64,000 bases of DNA from a virus (IMGVR_UViG_3300028883_000003:1-64000); one strand, 5' to 3'. Numbered from the stretch's first letter, positions 15,646 through 22,877 are shown. Notes: generated from the letters alone by a model not told the origin. Made by a program: numbers and translations.

Positions 15646-16035
15646 TTATATTCTGCCTTTCTTTAGAATATCTTCTACAAATACATCGCTTTTTTCATTG
15701 TCTGGTCTATATTTATTTGATATTTTTGCATCTAGTGGAACTATAAGATGCTCAGTAATTTTACATTCAGTTTGTGTTCGTTTGTCTATAAAATAAAGTA
15801 TAGAGCCAAACTCATAATTAGTTATTTTACTAATTTTGCCACTGTAATAATAGTATAGTGTTTCCTTGTTGTTTTTGTTATACTTTTTTGTGCAATCCCC
15901 AAAATGTTCTGTGGTTTCTATTTCATCCCCTTTTTTCAAACCAAACTTTATACTTTTCTTCACTTTGCCGCTCATAAAACGAATAACATATAAAAACAAC
16001 AAAACATAAAGTAATGTGTAAATTAAATCCCACAT
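15646..16035 (-). CDS. membrane-anchored protein, paralog of 17761-18168 (129 aa)
   Basis: One membrane segment (residues 4-20) precedes a strand-rich domain with KKGDEIETTEHFG. The gene at 17761-18168 has the matching EVGDKIETNEEYA, and both end with a spacer (ISNKYRP / IPNQYRG) and a DDILKK-type tail. The pair are paralogs, one anchored and one soluble. Confidence 0.7.
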   Translation of the reverse strand: MWDLIYTLLYVLLFLYVIRFMSGKVKKSIKFGLKKGDEIETTEHFGDCTKKYNKNNKETLYYYYSGKISKITNYEFGSILYFIDKRTQTECKITEHLIVPLDAKISNKYRPDNEKSDVFVEDILKKGRI

Positions 16036-16043
16036 AATTTTAA

Positions 16044-16116
16044 TACCCCATCTAGGACTCGAACCTAGGACAGACGGATTAAAGGTCCGCTACTCTACCA
16101 ACTGAGTTAATGGGGC
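16044..16116 (-). tRNA. tRNA-Lys (UUU) with C33
   Basis: The 73-base minus-strand sequence starts GCCCCATTAACTCAGTTGG and ends with paired ATGGGG(T) and discriminator A. The anticodon stem GCGGA/TCCGT encloses the loop CCTTTAA, so the anticodon is UUU and position 33 is C instead of the near-universal U. The T-arm is normal (GGTTCGAGTCC). Its 5' end overlaps the stop of the FLF gene upstream by ten bases. Confidence 0.92.
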
Positions 16117-16331
16117 TTGCTTTCATAGCTTGGTATATATCCAATACCTTTATAACAAATGGCAAAAAACAAAACAAATACGCTATTATTAATTTCTTGA
16201 CGACTAAAAGGAACACCTAAAACCCATAGAGGATATTTTTGCATATTTTTAAGTTGAACATTTATTTTTTTCATATCATTGAATTTTAGGTAATCATTCT
16301 CAAATTGTGCAAATCGTTCTTTTGTAGTCAT
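16107..16331 (-). CDS. FLF-family small protein (74 aa)
   Basis: The core is INNSVFVLFFAICYKGIG (47-64). The N-terminal half is longer and more charged than usual; an internal start at 16274 (MKKINVQLK) would give a more typical length. The stop lies inside the tRNA-Lys gene. Confidence 0.73.
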   Translation of the reverse strand: MTTKERFAQFENDYLKFNDMKKINVQLKNMQKYPLWVLGVPFSRQEINNSVFVLFFAICYKGIGYIPSYESKPH

Positions 16332-16693
16332 TATTTATTCCTAACTGCTACATATTCACCCCAATACCATTCATCAATAGTATCTAGGGTTCCGTACTGA
16401 TGCCCTCTATGAATTACCCCATATGCTTTAATGCCATAAATATTGCCTGTAGATTTTTCTACCATATATTTACCAGAAGTTCCAACATCTATTTTGATAT
16501 ATTTGCTACCCGGTTTTATAGAAACTGCAAAATTATGTAATTTAGGATCAAATCCCTTTTTTATATATTCTGTCCTTGTTTCTTCTGCTATTTTATTTGC
16601 AAGATTTTTTATTTTGCAATCTTGACAAATATCGGGGTACATAGTAAACATATCATGGCAACTAGGACAACGATGTATTGTAATTTCAGACAT
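16331..16693 (-). CDS. zinc-ribbon protein (120 aa)
   Basis: An N-terminal ribbon (CPSC and CQDC at about 9-29) leads into a strand-rich domain (KYIKIDVGTSGKYMVEK ... YWGEYVAVR) that looks like a small beta-fold. No known family. It is coupled to both neighbours. Confidence 0.7.
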   Translation of the reverse strand: MSEITIHRCPSCHDMFTMYPDICQDCKIKNLANKIAEETRTEYIKKGFDPKLHNFAVSIKPGSKYIKIDVGTSGKYMVEKSTGNIYGIKAYGVIHRGHQYGTLDTIDEWYWGEYVAVRNK

Positions 16694-17058
16694 TATTTTA
16701 GCCCTATTATTTCAAACACTTTTTGTAGTGCATAATAATTGGGGTTTAAATTGAACATTATCAAATTATACAGCTTTACCGTAAATATTATTGAAAGCAT
16801 AAAGCTTGTTATACCACTAGCAACAGGCAAAATAAAATAATAATCTTCGTACCAATCATTCCTTTCCCCAATGATAACGCCAATTAATACACCAATTAAA
16901 CAAACCCCAAGTAAAGAACCAAACAATATGGTTTCAACATAGGGTTCTGTATAAGCCTGTCGATAAGCCATTTCCCATATTTCTGGTGCCACTTCTTGTA
17001 CCTTGGTAGATATTAAATCAACCTTGTCCAATAACCATACAACTGTCGTTGAGTCCAT
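16693..17058 (-). CDS. multi-pass membrane protein (121 aa)
   Basis: A soluble N-terminal helix with QEVAPEIWEMAYRQAYTEPY precedes two or three membrane segments (FGSLLGVCLIGVLIGVIIG and ILPVASGITSFMLSIIF). The RQAYxE pattern before the membrane is one I associate with unassigned phage inner-membrane proteins. Confidence 0.72.
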   Translation of the reverse strand: MDSTTVVWLLDKVDLISTKVQEVAPEIWEMAYRQAYTEPYVETILFGSLLGVCLIGVLIGVIIGERNDWYEDYYFILPVASGITSFMLSIIFTVKLYNLIMFNLNPNYYALQKVFEIIGLK

Positions 17059-17068
17059 AACTTTCTCC

Positions 17069-17239
17069 TTATCTTATAGTACAGTCAATTTTTATTAACG
17101 TATTCCCAACTTGACAAAAATATTCTTGTTTATATTCATCTATAATTATTTCTCCACCCTTATTTATGCAATCATAACAAGTATATTTAGGAGAACAAGA
17201 ACAACAAAAGAGTAAAAGTAACAGAAGTAGTTCTTTCAT
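17069..17239 (-). CDS. predicted small lipoprotein (56 aa)
   Basis: The N-terminus MKELLLLLLLFCCSCSPKY has a leucine-rich signal with a cysteine cluster that fits a lipobox (CCSC). The mature part has a CYDC pair and strands. Its start overlaps the upstream stop (ATGA). Confidence 0.65.
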   Translation of the reverse strand: MKELLLLLLLFCCSCSPKYTCYDCINKGGEIIIDEYKQEYFCQVGNTLIKIDCTIR

Positions 17240-17415
17240 GGCTTTATTCTAAAAAATTCCGGGTTACATGTAGCTTCTGCAAATCTTCCGTCTAAAGTTT
17301 CTTTTATTGTACACTGCCACTTGCCATTAAGTTTTACAACTGTTACTCTTTTGTCCGAGTAATTTTTTATGTCAACAGAATATCCCCGGCTTTCAAGTGT
17401 TTCTTTGAAACCCAT
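17236..17415 (-). CDS. hypothetical protein (59 aa)
   Basis: The frame starts MGFKETLESRGYSVDIKNYS and continues with two strand-like segments (KRVTVVKLNGKWQCTIKE). It is tightly coupled to the lipoprotein gene downstream. Function unknown. Confidence 0.62.
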   Translation of the reverse strand: MGFKETLESRGYSVDIKNYSDKRVTVVKLNGKWQCTIKETLDGRFAEATCNPEFFRIKP

Positions 17416-17420
17416 TTGGT

Positions 17421-17510
17421 TTACTTTTTATTTTTAATCTTTATGATAAAAGTAATAGCAAAAATTAGTATTGCCATAATATATAAACTTAAAAACAAAA
17501 GATCACTCAT
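17421..17510 (-). CDS. single-pass membrane mini-protein (29 aa)
   Basis: The frame MSDLLFLSLYIMAILIFAIT then a basic end (KIKNKK) is one membrane helix. It sits in the small gap between two real genes with gene-like spacing. Small size keeps confidence modest. Confidence 0.5.
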   Translation of the reverse strand: MSDLLFLSLYIMAILIFAITFIIKIKNKK

Positions 17511-17521
17511 TTTTTAGCCTT

Positions 17522-17749
17522 TTAGTCTGGTATTACACAAAATTCCCCAAATTCTGCAACATTAATATAGCCAACTATTATATTATCTCTGGCTCCATCC
17601 TTTACAGTAATAACACCAACTAAAACATCTTTATCTTTTGTTTTTATAATTTCGGTATCAATATAATAAGTACCTTTAGCTAACTTAGTCCTAAATTTAG
17701 CCGCTAATTTCAAAATTTTCTTTTTTCTATCCATTTTAGCAACACTCAA
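17522..17749 (-). CDS. hypothetical protein (75 aa)
   Basis: A basic N-terminal helix (DRKKKILKLAAKFRTKLAKG) precedes a strand-rich half (DVLVGVITVKDGARDNIIVG) and ends FGEFCVIPD. An internal ATG (MDRKKK) could be the true start. No known family. Confidence 0.65.
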   Translation of the reverse strand: MSVAKMDRKKKILKLAAKFRTKLAKGTYYIDTEIIKTKDKDVLVGVITVKDGARDNIIVGYINVAEFGEFCVIPD

Positions 17750-17760
17750 AAAATATGAAG

Positions 17761-18168
17761 TTATTTTTTATGCTTCTTCAAAATATCATCTATCGTTGTA
17801 TTACTCATTTTTGGCTTGTTGTTAAAAGCAGAATTAGAAACAGTTGGTCTTGATTCCTCATAGGTTTTACCACGATATTGATTTGGTATCTTTTCTTTTT
17901 CCGGTTGTACCCATGCCTCATCTATGGAAACTAATTGTCTGGTTTTTTCATTTTGGAATCTGATTAGAGAAGTTCTGTCATTTCTTGGCTCAACTAACAT
18001 TACTACCCCTTTCATATACACAGGCTTAGCAGGAAAAGGATTAGTAATTAATAACTTTTTAGCCAACGCTTCTTGTTCAATATTATGCATTATGGTCATA
18101 ATAGCATATTCTTCGTTGGTTTCTATTTTGTCACCAACTTCTAGTTTCCATAATTTGCTAGCCATCAT
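17761..18168 (-). CDS. hypothetical protein, soluble paralog of 15646-16035 (135 aa)
   Basis: The strand-rich N-terminal domain begins with LEVGDKIETNEEYAIMT and contains VYMKGVVMLVEPRNDRTSLI. A disordered linker leads to the ending TTIDDILKKHKK. It matches the anchored protein at 15646-16035 in the GDxIET motif, spacer and tail. The conserved tail may be a shared docking peptide. Confidence 0.7.
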   Translation of the reverse strand: MMASKLWKLEVGDKIETNEEYAIMTIMHNIEQEALAKKLLITNPFPAKPVYMKGVVMLVEPRNDRTSLIRFQNEKTRQLVSIDEAWVQPEKEKIPNQYRGKTYEESRPTVSNSAFNNKPKMSNTTIDDILKKHKK

Positions 18169-18617
18169 TTTCCTCCATTATTTTGGTAATGCTTTTCAAA
18201 CAAATAATAAATTTCGTCTACTAGTTCACCAGCTTGTTCTTTCGACAAATGCAAACTCCTGAACTTATCTGGGGTTTCATCTATATACAATCTAATTGCT
18301 GGTTGATCGGCTAAACTAGATTCGCACAAATGAAAAGTAGTGCCATTTAAATCCGTTTTTTTCTGGCCTTGTTTAAATCCCCTATTAGACTTTGTGAACT
18401 TTGCTTTCTTTTTATCAGCACAACAACATTTTTTGTACTTAAGTTCTTCTAGCACTATTTTAATACTTGTAGTACATAAACAAATTAAGACAATAATAAA
18501 TACAAGATTAAATACAAAATACCACCAAGACGCCCCATCTCCGCGATGTACCATATTTAACATCATCCAAATAGCGAATAGAAAATACCATACTGAAAAG
18601 AAAATATCAGCAAACAT
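18165..18617 (-). CDS. membrane protein with soluble C-terminal domain (150 aa)
   Basis: Two membrane segments near the N-terminus (FSVWYFLFAIWMMLNMV and WWYFVFNLVFIIVLICLC) are followed by a cysteine pair (CCCADKKK) and a soluble domain of about 80 residues. Function unknown. Confidence 0.7.
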   Translation of the reverse strand: MFADIFFSVWYFLFAIWMMLNMVHRGDGASWWYFVFNLVFIIVLICLCTTSIKIVLEELKYKKCCCADKKKAKFTKSNRGFKQGQKKTDLNGTTFHLCESSLADQPAIRLYIDETPDKFRSLHLSKEQAGELVDEIYYLFEKHYQNNGGK

Positions 18618-18637
18618 TTTACGCCTCTACTACATAT

Positions 18638-18772
18638 TTATGATTTCTGTTTTTCCACACTTTTTACATTTGCATTATTGCAAAGTACAGAATGTTTTCC
18701 ATTGGTTCTGCCAAATATATAGCCCATAACAAAACAGAAAATGCACACAAGAATAAAAATAGTAGTAATCAT
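18638..18772 (-). CDS. single-pass membrane mini-protein (44 aa)
   Basis: The frame starts MITTIFILVCIFCFVMGYIF, one membrane helix, and has a polar tail. The start overlaps the upstream stop as ATGA. Confidence 0.58.
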   Translation of the reverse strand: MITTIFILVCIFCFVMGYIFGRTNGKHSVLCNNANVKSVEKQKS

Positions 18773-19041
18773 AAATTACCCCTCTGTGTCTCTCTACATT
18801 CTTTACACATTCCATGTGACTCAAATTTATTATATTCTACTTCACTCAGTTTTCTCAGTACATTACCATGACTATCATAAGTGCTTTTACACCAAGCACA
18901 TACATGTTCTGTATTATCTTCTCTCAGTAAATAATCTAGGCCCTTTCTAACTGCCGGAATTCTGTACAACAAACTAGCTATACACAAACCAATCAAAACA
19001 ACAGTAGCAAAAACAGCTATTAAGAATATGTTTTCAAACAT
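18769..19041 (-). CDS. membrane-anchored zinc-ribbon protein (90 aa)
   Basis: One membrane segment (FLIAVFATVVLIGLCIASLL) is followed by a cytoplasmic ribbon made of CAWC and CKEC about 30 residues apart. It is coupled to the MoxR-tail paralog upstream. Confidence 0.7.
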   Translation of the reverse strand: MFENIFLIAVFATVVLIGLCIASLLYRIPAVRKGLDYLLREDNTEHVCAWCKSTYDSHGNVLRKLSEVEYNKFESHGMCKECRETQRGNL

Positions 19042-19408
19042 TGTTATTACTCTGATTATTTTCTAGTTCTGCAATTGATTTTTTTACTTCTTCCTTATTA
19101 AACCCCATAGCTTCAATTATTTCAAGCACTAATTCTTCATACTTTGGTGCCATAAACCCCAACATAATATTATGAAAATTTTCTTCAAAAAGAACACCCT
19201 TTTGAAGAAATTCCAATTGAAGCTGCACGGGGTATAATTGCAAAAATGCCACTATATTATTTCCCTGTTCTTTTGTAACACCATTATTACTGATGTGCTC
19301 AATAAGTTGGTCTAACAATTCATCAACAACTATTCCATCCTTTTTAATATCTTCAATCAATTCAATAATATTAGGATGATTTATAATTTTGTCTACAGTA
19401 ATTTCCAT
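19034..19408 (-). CDS. stand-alone paralog of the MoxR C-terminal module (124 aa)
   Basis: Residues about 45-115 align with the end of the MoxR ATPase at 3720-4946: FLQLYPVQLQLEFLQKGVLF against FLQLLPADLRIKFIEKGVLL, and LEIIEAMGFNKEEVKKSIAE against LEMIEAMGFSKEESLEAVKE. There is no ATPase part. It probably competes with or substitutes for the MoxR tail in binding a common partner. A good AGGAG site precedes the start, and a stable hairpin lies just upstream of it. Confidence 0.8.
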   Translation of the reverse strand: MEITVDKIINHPNIIELIEDIKKDGIVVDELLDQLIEHISNNGVTKEQGNNIVAFLQLYPVQLQLEFLQKGVLFEENFHNIMLGFMAPKYEELVLEIIEAMGFNKEEVKKSIAELENNQSNNNV

Positions 19409-19427
19409 CTTTTTCTCCTTAATAAAT

Positions 19428-19447
19428 AGGGGGTATTTCTACCCCCT
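19428..19447 (-). promoter_or_regulatory. hairpin in front of the MoxR-tail paralog
   Basis: AGGGGGTA and TACCCCCT form a perfect eight-base stem with a TTTC (plus strand) loop. On the minus strand no U-tract follows, but the AAGGAG ribosome site of the next gene does, six to seven bases on. It may protect the 5' end of a processed transcript or tune translation. Confidence 0.55.
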
Positions 19448-19487
19448 ACCGTGCGTATTGCGGTATATGTCCGACTTCATATTTTTA

Positions 19488-19530
19488 GGAAAGGGAGACA
19501 GGAAAATTATCCCCATCTCCCTATAGGGCA
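19488..19530 (-). terminator. leftward terminator T2 with conserved leader
   Basis: On the minus strand GGGAGA pairs with TCTCCC (19516-19521 with 19493-19498) around a G-rich and C-rich loop, followed by TTTCC. The sequence before it, CTCCATTGCTGCCCTATAGGG, is nearly the same as at T3, and CCCTATAGGG can form a competing hairpin. Confidence 0.6.
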
Positions 19531-19545
19531 GCAATGGAGGTAACA

Positions 19546-19866
19546 TTAAATTTTTATTTTCTCTTTGTCCATATAATCGGCCAATAACATTAAAACAGTT
19601 CCATCTATTTCTCTAAAAGTATATATACGCCTTCCCCAATTGTATAGTTTATTTATTTCCCTAACTACACTATTATCTTCGTGGCTACGGCAATATAGTT
19701 TCCATTTAAGCTTAGAAACTAGCCAAAATAAACCAAAATCAAAACTTATGGCCTTTTCAATATTTTTGGGGGTAATTTTAACCTTTTCACCAAATACTTT
19801 ACGAAATCTACTGATCGCATTTGGGCAGGCATGATTTTTTTTTAGAAAATTAGCAGTAATGTACAT
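19546..19866 (-). CDS. hypothetical helical protein, paralog of 12635 and 14544 genes (106 aa)
   Basis: It starts MYITANFLKKNHACPNAI and continues FGEKVKITPKNIEKAISF, FWLVSKLKWKLY and LLADYMDKEKI. The order of these blocks matches the two other paralogs. No known function. Confidence 0.7.
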   Translation of the reverse strand: MYITANFLKKNHACPNAISRFRKVFGEKVKITPKNIEKAISFDFGLFWLVSKLKWKLYCRSHEDNSVVREINKLYNWGRRIYTFREIDGTVLMLLADYMDKEKIKI

Positions 19867-19869
19867 ATT

Positions 19870-20286
19870 TTACTCTACTTTAGTTTTCCCACATTTTTTA
19901 CAGTACTTAAATTTATGGTTTTCTTCTTCCACTACCATATCTAACCAACTTGTCCATTTATGAAAACACCAAAAAGTAGGTTTAAAATTTAGCACCATAT
20001 GTTTTACTTTATTTTCTACGTGGTGTGCGATTTCTTTATGTGTAGGCATATTATAAAACTCCTTCTCTTTTTTCTCTAGCCATTTATTTAAAAATATATA
20101 TGAACCAAAAGTTATTCCAAGAATAAATTCGAGTCGTACAAAACTAAATGTAAAGGATGACCAACCTATTTCGTTAGGTCTGGGCCCTGTTATAAACAAA
20201 AAGCAGAGCCAAAAACCTAAAAGAGTTAAAAGTATGTTTGCCACAAACCATATGGTAGCAATTATTACAGTAGCTTTTTCTGTCAT
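19870..20286 (-). CDS. membrane protein with cytoplasmic cysteine ribbon (138 aa)
   Basis: Two membrane segments (IWFVANILLTLLGFWLCFLF and FVRLEFILGITFGSYIFL) precede a soluble part with HHVENKVKHMV and a C-terminal C...YCKKCGK ribbon. Function unknown. Confidence 0.7.
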   Translation of the reverse strand: MTEKATVIIATIWFVANILLTLLGFWLCFLFITGPRPNEIGWSSFTFSFVRLEFILGITFGSYIFLNKWLEKKEKEFYNMPTHKEIAHHVENKVKHMVLNFKPTFWCFHKWTSWLDMVVEEENHKFKYCKKCGKTKVE

Positions 20287-20288
20287 TA

Positions 20289-20381
20289 TTAGTCTTCCCT
20301 TTTAGTTCCACAATATGGGCAACAGATATAATCTGGCCAATACCAGACAACCCCACAAGAACATATGGTTTTTATTCTCAT
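20289..20381 (-). CDS. zinc-ribbon mini-protein (30 aa)
   Basis: The frame MRIKTICSCGVVWYWPDYIC then CPYCGTKRED has CSC and CCPYC pairs, a minimal rubredoxin-like knuckle. Its ATG overlaps the stop of the gene upstream. Its size keeps confidence moderate. Confidence 0.6.
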   Translation of the reverse strand: MRIKTICSCGVVWYWPDYICCPYCGTKRED

Positions 20382-20746
20382 GGGCGGTTTAGAAATTTGC
20401 TTAATTGAGTTATAGGAACACTTGTTGCTTTTTTAGGTGTGTAATCCCAATAACCATTTCCTAATGTAGTATCAATGCCTGCATCTTTAATTATTTTCTG
20501 CACTTTATCATAGTCAAATTCTAAATCCTCTATAAAACTATCCATGAAAAATGTTCCATGAGGATGATTCATTAAATCAATGCAAACATCTGCTAATTCC
20601 TCGTCAGAAAGCTTTTCTATTTCTGCCACTAGAGGATTTACATCCATTACTTCATGAGGCCCTTTATCGTAATAGTTATACTCCCCAAAAAGTTTCAGGG
20701 CTTCCTCAATTTTCTCAGTTATCTTTTTGCTAAATTCATGTCTCAT
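20378..20746 (-). CDS. hypothetical protein (122 aa)
   Basis: An acidic, helical protein (ITEKIEEALKLFGEY ... LSDEELADVCIDLMNHPHG) with no membrane segment or known motif. Confidence 0.7.
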   Translation of the reverse strand: MRHEFSKKITEKIEEALKLFGEYNYYDKGPHEVMDVNPLVAEIEKLSDEELADVCIDLMNHPHGTFFMDSFIEDLEFDYDKVQKIIKDAGIDTTLGNGYWDYTPKKATSVPITQLSKFLNRP

Positions 20747-20750
20747 AATT

Positions 20751-21188
20751 TTAGAAAAGATTATTTATGTGTTCTTTGGTCCAACCACACTTCAATAAAT
20801 GGTCCTGTACTTCTTTCTGTGTAACTTCTTTTATCTTTGAGATTACATATATTGTGCACTCATGTTTTTCAGAATACATTATTTTTCCTGTGGTTTTCAA
20901 ATATACATGTTTCCACTTTTTTCCATTTGTATATTCTTGGTCCCATGATTCAAATATGGCTTCTACTGTTCCATCTTCTGCCAAAAATTCTCCGTATAAA
21001 TCACTGTCAGCTACATCACAATCATGTAGCAAGCCATTATATCTGCCTTCAGAATCTTCTGTGCCAGTATAGGCATTAGCATATGTTGCTGGTATAATAA
21101 AAATGTATTCATCTGGCCCACCCATATTAGTTTGGCACCACGAGTGCCCATCTGAAAAGTGTTCGTCAAACACTTCTTGCATTGTCAT
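20751..21188 (-). CDS. hypothetical protein (145 aa)
   Basis: An acidic mixed protein with strands around GGPDEYIFIIPATYANAY and a D-rich middle (LLHDCDVADSDLYGEF). The end is helical. I do not recognise it. Confidence 0.68.
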   Translation of the reverse strand: MTMQEVFDEHFSDGHSWCQTNMGGPDEYIFIIPATYANAYTGTEDSEGRYNGLLHDCDVADSDLYGEFLAEDGTVEAIFESWDQEYTNGKKWKHVYLKTTGKIMYSEKHECTIYVISKIKEVTQKEVQDHLLKCGWTKEHINNLF

Positions 21189-21202
21189 TTTTATTCCCCT
21201 TG

Positions 21203-21547
21203 TTACAAATACTCAATTTTTAGGTTTTCTGGTTTCATTTCTTCATCCACTTTTCGTTGTATTTTTTCTTCTTGCTCTTTAGTAAGGGTCATTTCCCCTA
21301 TTTTTATTTTTAACCATGTTTGAAACTTCGTGGACTTTATCAGCCGTCTAAATGCTGCTTTTTTATTCTGGTGCTGATGTCTGCTATCTCTTGCTTCACC
21401 TACTGCCTTCGATTCTCTGTGTATAATTCTCACACCAGTATCCCTTTTATTCTGGTTTTGTCCACCCTTACCACCAGACCTAAAAGTTTGGATATCAAAA
21501 TCTTTTTTAGTTACACGAAATAAAAGCTCTTTTTTCATCTTGTCCAC
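21203..21547 (-). CDS. GGQ-domain release-factor-like protein (ArfB/RF-H type)
   Basis: The 114-residue protein is essentially one RF-1 catalytic domain: FRSGGKGGQNQNKRDTGVR at about 22-40 holds the GGQ tripeptide that hydrolyses peptidyl-tRNA in the ribosome. There is no codon-recognition domain. That matches the rescue factor ArfB in size and in its basic C-terminal tail, though RF-H-like proteins are also possible. In a phage it could free ribosomes stalled on cut mRNA or help stop codon handling. It overlaps the macro-domain gene upstream. Confidence 0.82.
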   Translation of the reverse strand: MDKMKKELLFRVTKKDFDIQTFRSGGKGGQNQNKRDTGVRIIHRESKAVGEARDSRHQHQNKKAAFRRLIKSTKFQTWLKIKIGEMTLTKEQEEKIQRKVDEEMKPENLKIEYL

Positions 21548-21981
21548 ACATGAACATTATCTGGCAATTTTTGTATGATGGGTAATACGTCCTTGTATTT
21601 CAACCCACCATAACCAATCCCCGGAAAGTTTAGATCAAATCTACATTCAGGAAATTCAATACTTGCATAACGTTCTAATTTTCCGGTGGATTGGTGTATA
21701 AGAGCTAATTCTGCTTTATTTTTAAAATGATATTTTACTTGGAAAGCACCAATGGATGTACTAGGTAAACCTATTAGAGCAATAGCCAACCCATAATATC
21801 CAAGATGTTCTATTTGCCCACGAAAACCACTTGGCACTTTTGGAAACTTCTTTTTCACTTCCAAAGCCATACCCCTACCCATTACCAATTCATTTCTGAT
21901 ATTGAGAAAGGAATTAGCAGTAAAAAAGAAGAAGTCGGTCTTTTCAAAAATAGACCACATGTCACCTTTTTCTAGTATCAT
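21535..21981 (-). CDS. macro-domain-like ADP-ribose-binding protein
   Basis: The order of segments EKGDMW, FFFTANSFLNIRNELVMGRG and the final NFPGIGYGGLKYKDVL ... VHVW follows the macro-domain fold that binds ADP-ribose or its 1''-phosphate. Macro proteins remove ADP-ribose marks or process by-products of tRNA repair; both would fit a phage with an RNA ligase or facing ADP-ribosylating defences. The catalytic residues are not certain from the sequence alone. Confidence 0.72.
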   Translation of the reverse strand: MILEKGDMWSIFEKTDFFFFTANSFLNIRNELVMGRGMALEVKKKFPKVPSGFRGQIEHLGYYGLAIALIGLPSTSIGAFQVKYHFKNKAELALIHQSTGKLERYASIEFPECRFDLNFPGIGYGGLKYKDVLPIIQKLPDNVHVWTR

Positions 21982-22038
21982 ATCTCAATTATCTTTTCTG
22001 AATTATGGTCATATTCGTGTTTTGTGTCAACTTTACCA

Positions 22039-22248
22039 CTATTTCACCTTTACAATTATCCCATCTTTAGCAGTACAAGTAGCATACCATGTATGGGGCT
22101 TTGGGTAATGAGGACCTTCTACACAGAAAGTACCATCTTTAGGTTCATTCCCACCAAAAGGTCCGGGTTGGTAATAGGTTATTTTTCTGCCTTCATTTAC
22201 TGCTGCCTTTAGTTCTTTTTTGGTTTTGAAATTGATGTGCGTATACAT
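22039..22248 (-). CDS. conserved phage hypothetical protein (69 aa)
   Basis: The sequence MYTHINFKTKKELKAAVNEG then YQPGPFGGN and GPHYPKPHTWYA follows a pattern I recall from many unrelated phage and prophage hypotheticals: a KTKKEL start, a glycine-rich loop and a HxW motif. Role unknown. It is the first gene after the two structured RNAs. Confidence 0.78.
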   Translation of the reverse strand: MYTHINFKTKKELKAAVNEGRKITYYQPGPFGGNEPKDGTFCVEGPHYPKPHTWYATCTAKDGIIVKVK

Positions 22249-22271
22249 TTATTTACCTCCTTATTGTTTAT

Positions 22272-22350
22272 AAAAAAAGCCAGCTAAAATATAATCAAGT
22301 AAATTCTAAATTCCCACAAAAAAAATCTACTCAACTAATTCTAGCTGGCT
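22272..22350 (-). ncRNA. structured RNA element, copy A
   Basis: On the minus strand AGCCAGCTA (22350-22342) pairs with TAGCTGGCT (22286-22278), and inside it TTGAGTAGATT pairs with AATTTACTTGA (11 pairs with some G-U). The element ends in a seven-T tract. A second copy lies 40 bases upstream. The outer stem differs by one co-varying pair between copies (C-G here, T-A there), which supports a real RNA structure. It lies between two genes and could be a small RNA with its own terminator, or a processed leader. Confidence 0.65.
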
Positions 22351-22383
22351 CTGAACACTAACTAAGAAAGCAACTATGTATCA

Positions 22384-22459
22384 TAAAAAAAGCCAGTTAA
22401 AACATAGTCAAATAAACTAAAACCATATAAAACATTTATTTGATTACTCCTAACTGGCT
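22384..22459 (-). ncRNA. structured RNA element, copy B
   Basis: On the minus strand AGCCAGTTA (22459-22451) pairs with TAACTGGCT (22399-22391), and an inner TCAAATAAA pairs with TTTATTTGA. A seven-T tract follows. The inner stem sequence differs from copy A but keeps pairing. On the plus strand the outer stem is also followed by T residues, so it could end transcription both ways. Confidence 0.65.
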
Positions 22460-22556
22460 TTTTGGCAATATTAATTTTTTTTAATTTTAGTGTTACATGA
22501 TACACTCTCCTTTTAACACTTTATAATTATCCAAATTTTTTCCTAATACTTCGTCC

Positions 22557-22877
22557 TTAGATTTCCTCACAATATTTTGTAGTCTGTGCAGGCTTAACTT
22601 CCCCTTTAGGGAATACCCAAGTAAAGTCATACCCGGTTTTACTTTGGACTAAATAATAATCACCTGCATCAATAGCAAATTTTTCCTCCCCAACGTTAAA
22701 CTGAAAACTGTACCAGTTCTGCCCCCAACGGTCTTTATCCTCTGGAATTGCTAGGATTTTAATTTTTACGATTTTCATGTTTGTTTCCTTTTCTTTGAAT
22801 AATTCGTTTTCCAGTTCTTTAACCCACTCACCCAAAATTTTGAGGGCCCTTTGTTCAGTTTGTTCTTTTTTAGTCAT
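22557..22877 (-). CDS. hypothetical protein (106 aa)
   Basis: A helical charged start (QRALKILGEWVKELENELF) precedes a strand-rich half with KIVKIKILAIPEDKDRW and YSFQFNVGEEKFAID. An internal start (MKIVKIKIL) would leave only the strand-rich domain. No known family. Confidence 0.68.
   Translation of the reverse strand: MTKKEQTEQRALKILGEWVKELENELFKEKETNMKIVKIKILAIPEDKDRWGQNWYSFQFNVGEEKFAIDAGDYYLVQSKTGYDFTWVFPKGEVKPAQTTKYCEEI

Noticed and set aside
19500-19535. TATAGGGAGA near T2, like the end of a T7 promoter
   Set aside because: The rest of the T7 promoter is absent, no single-subunit RNA polymerase is in the window, and the bases are part of a terminator stem.
22490-22570. A 25-codon GTG frame overlapping the end of the 22557 gene
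   Set aside because: It is very short, the GTG lacks a clear ribosome site, and it ends in the structured RNA region.
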